The notes under the pieces: model-generated | What the model was told of the DNA's origin: nothing | The model's input: only the letters and a program-made list of their open reading frames with translations | The model's database searches: none | In this document: positions 51,001 to 57,000 of the stretch, in pieces | How positions within the stretch are numbered: the first letter of the stretch is position 1 | Layout of the letters: every line of letters begins with the position of its first letter | From: Anadara kagoshimensis | Taxonomy: Eukaryota; Mollusca; Bivalvia; Arcoida; Arcidae | Direction of reading: 5' to 3' | Length of the DNA stretch: 64,000 nucleotides | Assembly: GCA_021292105.1 (NCBI GenBank) | Contig: CM037867.1 | Coordinates: 10,296,728-10,360,727, forward strand | Translations under genes and position numbers: made by a program

Positions 51001-54000
51001 TAACATACTTCTACCTGACTTTTATATTGTGATCAGGGTAAATCAAAAGGCTGTCTCATGGGTTAAATAGACTGAAGATCATTAATGTCTATGTTTGACA
51101 AAATTTTAAATAATTAACAACCTCTAAGACAATACCCACATTGATCATCAAACTTTATCTAAAAGAAACAGCGGATAAAATCGTATTGACGGAATTGGCA
51201 GAATTTCAAATATGCAAAAACAAACACGACATATGGCCATCGCTCACATGACCACGGTTACTCCAGTGTGACTAACCGCAGATTTTATATGCTATGTAAT
51301 TTTAAATTAACCTGTTAACCTTTGATAATTAACTATATCAGCATTTCTGTGACGGAACTCTATCCATATGAATTCTTCCAGTTGTGTGATCAAAACAAAC
51401 TGTGCTTAATGGATTTATTTATCATCATATTTAACAAGTCCGATCAAATTTTTGTCTCCTTAACAAAAACTTTTAGAGTATGCAATATATGTTTCTTACT
51501 TTAAAATATATTAAATCTGCAAGAAATAATAAAATTCTATGAGCTTCATCATGAATGCTTTGTACCAATCAACTAGCTTAGCTGGATGCTGTTTGGTTTC
51601 TACAATCAAGGATAGTGCCAGCATTGTCAAACACCAAATTTTTTAACAGATTATTTTCAATCTCCTTAGCTCAAAAAATGACTCTTGCTTTTTTTCTCCA
51701 GATAATATAAAAGATTTGAGGCCATGAAAATATTTCCTTTTAAGGCAACTTATATGTAATATACTAATAGTAACCCTGTGTTTGGTCTCTTATAGTATAC
51801 AAAATTTAAGTTAAGACTTACAATCACTTGTATTGTACAAGGCTTGTGAATACTGGAGAGACCAGATTCTGATATACCGGTACCAAGAATATATTTATGA
51901 TGTAACAATTTCAGAGTGGCACCAAAGATATTGAAACATTTCTGTTTGTGTTCTTTCATCACCTTATTTTCAATCACATCTTTATATGGACATTATTTTA
52001 TTTCCATAAGGTCAGCTATCTATACCATCTAATATCAGCATTTATTTCAAAAGGCTGTTAACTTTTTATAGTTCTTTTATGTAAAACAATGCAGCAACAC
52101 AGAAAATAACACAGAACTGTCATTATACAGGGTGGTCCAAGAGTCAATATGGAATTTTATCAAAATTATCAAATCTAGATCAATGCAACTTCTGTGTTAG
52201 TTTTTTTCCAACATAAAATGTTATCAAAAGACATTAAAATTTTCATTACAAATCAAATTTTTAAAAATTCAGAACATAATAAGAAATCATATCAAATTCA
52301 TAAAGTAACCTAATTTTGTACTTGTTAAATACAAGGTGTGGTAACTTAGACAAAAAAAATAAATTTTGTTTCCAAATTACAACAAAACCTCTTTATATTG
52401 CTATGTGATACATTAACATCCTCTTTAATATCGTGTCAGTATTTTGAAGTCCACAGGTTTACTTCTTTGATATTTTTTTATAAGTCACCCTTAATTTATT
52501 GCAAACCCCTTTTTGCAATAGTATGCTTTGTTTCAAAGTCTAACTTATTGACAACAAATTAAGCCATTTTATTTGGGAGAAATGCCAATGGACACGGGAA
52601 GGGTAGATAACATTCTCAAGACACAGAAACATTAGTCTATGCTGAAACAATATTCAAATAAGCATATGTGGGATATAGGAGGAAATTGGAGTGCCAGGAG
52701 AAACCCACCGAACTTTGGCAAGCAAATTCACAAACTATCTCACCCTATAACCTGCCCAAGTGGGATTCAGTGAGAGGCATTGATTAGATCATAGGGCCAC
52801 CAAGGCTGCCAAACTAAGAAATTGTCACACTCTCAGCCTCTTGACACCATGAGAACATAATCACTAGCCTATAGGCTCTAGAAGACATTTAACTTTTCAC
52901 ACCTTTCTGTAATTTTGTAAATAATCTGGATTTTAGCCAAATTTCTTTCATAAAAATAAAATTTCTACCCATTAACAAAAGGTCAATATCCAAATATTTA
53001 TGACATATATTTAAAAAACACATTTACTACATTACAAGATCATATATTTTTTCCGGCAACAATTTTGTCTTTTTTTTTCAATAACTCGGCTTACAGTTCC
53101 GTAACATCAGGTTCTTTTATCGGGGGTTTTAATTGGGTTTGTAAAATGAACCTTACAAATGAGGAGGTGTAATTATGTGAAGGAAAAATGTTTCTTCTGT
53201 AGGAAATATATGGACTATTACATATTCTTATCTACTGCTCTATCTCACAAGTATGTTATGCCCTGCTTGTTCAACTGAAGTCGTTTTTTAATTAAAATAA
53301 TGAAAGAACATCCGGAAAAATAAAATATTTCACAAATGTCACAGGGATTTTTTCTAAGCAATATTTGAACTTTGTTGAACAATGATACAAAAGAGTTTAC
53401 ATAGCAAAAGGTGCCAAGAAAAATAGGTACTAGACATGGCAAATGTTTTCCAATATTCTAAGCTATATATGTATTAAAACTGAAACCATACTGACACTGA
53501 GAAAATTAAATTAGATCAACACAAAATCAATTTAGATCAACACAAACTATAAGTTCAGACCTTTGAAGACTATAAAACTTCAACTACAATAAAGAGTTTT
53601 GAAGGGCCCTCAGAAAAAAATTCAAAATGTGTTCATAATCTTCAACATGATGTTGTACTTGGTATCAATTTTGAAAAGCTTTTTCAAAAATGTCACCATT
53701 ATGGTAAAACTCAAAATAAGGTATTAACTACAAAAACAATTTTCAAAACCACTTAAAAGAGGGAACTTTGAAAAAATAAATTTTATATAAGTTTAAATAA
53801 GTTTATCCATTTCAAAGTCAGTCCATGACCTCTGTAACCAAAACCCTAAAAGCCCCTGACCTGAATACCACAGGGGTCAAGCTACTGAAAGAACTGACAA
53901 GACACAGTGACATAAGGGGCTACCATGACATAGGACTGCCACTTATAACATGTCTAAAAACAGATCTCTCACGTAAAATAGTTTGATATTATCTGTCCGA

Positions 54001-57000
54001 TCTTTATATCTTCACAAAGAATGCATTTAAGTTTTTTTTACATATATTTTATCTCTTGTACAACACACAGATTCTTATTACCGATAAATTTTTATGATAG
54101 GGTATTCTAAAATAAACCACAAACTAAGGGGGAAAATATAAGCATTTTTTAATAAATATTACATTTAACTCATCATTGTCAAAATTTCAATTCAATTAAA
54201 TTTAATAACTTTTTTTCAAAGCAAAAAATATGTAAATATTCCGTGACAAAAAACATACACAGAACATTTATGGGAGAAAATTCTCCCAAAAAATGAAAAT
54301 TTACAATTTAGAAAAAATTGCTAATATCAATCATAGTTTTAAATAGTATGGTCCTTTAGTGTCAATGAGACCTATAAAGTACCAAGCAGGTCCTCAAACA
54401 AAGACACCAGTATCAGGTTACTTCCAACAAAAACAGGTCTGTAATGGAACTCTTTTGTGCTTGGAGATAATAAAAAAATAAGAAGGATCACTTTTAAACA
54501 CGGGTGCATTTTAACCTGACAATTTTTCACTGAAATGAGATGTCAATGGTTTAAAATTAATGAATTAACAACCTGCCATCATCCTCAGAGGTATATAACT
54601 ATCCACCATGTATTTTGGCATGGCTCGTATTTTTGTTGTAAATGACACCCTGTCTTCTTCAAGTTACTGTGATTATTTTTGATTGAGAAGATTTTCCCAA
54701 ACATAAATAAAAGATTGCTTTACAACTGATGATCAAATTATAACCTGACACCATGAAATTAAGAAATTACTTTCTATCTATAAAAAATCTTTTCATTAAA
54801 GTTCCCACACATGGGTGGAGTGTATTTCTGGTAAATCTATTAACTTTCTAAAACATTAAAAGTTCAGACTGTCCAAGTCTACACATGCTTACTGGTTGTT
54901 GCTCACCTCTCTTCCAATGGAGTGAAACAATTAAAAGTAGAGCAACCCTTGGGTTGGACATAAGTCCATTGAAAGGCTAATCTCTCCAACCCCTCCCACC
55001 ACCAGTATTTCTCAGTTTATGCTTTTGGTGTATGTCCATTACAAGGCTAAAACCTTCACCCTTTCTGCTAGTGCTTCTATGTGTTTGTAAATTACATGTC
55101 TAGCATCCCCACATCTGCCTTCTACGTATGTGGCACACTGTGCTTATCTCTGTGATGGGGACATCAGTCCACTGAAAGGAGGTTAGACTGTACCCCTCCT
55201 CAGTATTTCAAACAGTACCCATTCATTTATCAGTTAATGTGAAATTAAACAATCACCTAGGTTTCCACAAATTTAAAATAATGAGTAGCCAAATTTCCAA
55301 AATTTGTGAAAATATAGTCCTTTTTAAAGTATTTTTCTACAAATTTGCTAAAATAGGTTACTTTTTGAAAGAATTCCTCAGAAATTAGTAGCCAATGGTG
55401 ATTTTGGCTACCAGGAATGGGAACATAGAATCACATGAGGACATAGCCAGAGAGGGGTTTGAACCCACAACCCTTAGACTCATGAATCTAAAGCTTTAAG
55501 AACCTTAGTAACTCCACTGCCAAGTGTCTCCAACAAAAAGTACATCTGGGCCTGTATTTAAAACATACATCAAATCAAGGTACACATAAACCCCCCTGGT
55601 GAGATAATATCCAGTTAAATATTCATTAATTAAAATACTGTATTTATTAATATCAATGGATGATTAAGTTTCTCTCCTAATTTGAAAGTTAATGATCTAA
55701 AAACCAAGTCACAGTACTTTAATTCATGTTGAAGGTACTTAATGAATAAAGACAAAACATCCCTCAAGGTAGCCAAGAAATTAGATATACCATCAAATAT
55801 TACACCATTATGTAGACTTCCCAGGTCTCTATGTCATGTCATCGTAAATTGTCAGAATTAAAATGAGTAAACTGTCACACTTTCTGTTGCCACCACACCC
55901 TCTCTCTCTCCACCCACAAAGCTGTTTTCTGCTACAACCCTCTCCCTCCATCCACAATGCTGTTGCCACCACCCTCTCTTCCTCATACAACACTGTTTCT
56001 TGTTATTACCCCTTCCTCCACCCAAATACTAGTTTTTCTCTTTGATATGTGTGCTTTTCTGATTTGTAACCTATGAACTATTGTGACAAATCTCAGTTGA
56101 CGTTTTTTGTAGATAGACACATCAAGTAGTCAAGGAAGCAAGCAAATTGGACATGATACTTGGGCTTTGTCCAGCAAAGATGTAAAAGTCTTGCCAATGT
56201 GCTCATCATCAATTTTCTTAATTTTGGTTAAATTATTTCAATATCAACAAAATGGAACTTTTCAGGTAAGACTTGAGGACCTGTTGATCTCTTGTTGAAT
56301 GATAAAAATGATATAAACTTGTGTGTGATATTTTGAGCAGCGGGGATGATTTCTTATCACAGATATAATTAAAACAATAAATGTGCTGGTTTTTTACTGC
56401 GAGTAAACAAACAAATCTAAAATGTGTTCTCTATATCTGTCAAAAGATTAAGAATGTTGATAATGTACATTTTCTCAGAAGTTAATCAACTCAACAAAAC
56501 CTTCAAAGATAGGTAACACCATGCCTTGTTTACAGATATACTTAGTGAAAAGGAATCTAAAATGAAAATATGTTGTTTGGCAAAATAGCAAAAATATAAT
56601 TTTGTATTAAAGATAATCTGGAGATTCTCAATTTATAACCAAATTTCAAAATTAAATTTTATCCTATAATGAAACTGCTTACTGTGAACTGCAACTATAC
56701 ACTTCTGGGGAAAGGCACTGTGTGCAATTTTGAAGACTTCATTATAAGATGAACATCTCCAATCGAACCAAAGATGGTAAAGATTTTGATCCATATTTTT
56801 GTGGCACGTTCTGCTAAGGTCATTTTTCTTTACAAAACAATGACAGGACACGTCAGTCTAACAAGACACTTAATTCGACCAAAAGATGAATACAGTAAAT
56901 ATAATAAATGAAATGAATGAAAATCCAATTGAGTTGTAGATAAATGTAGAAATTTCAAAATGTCTAACAATTCTGAAAACCATGTTTTGATACAAATTAT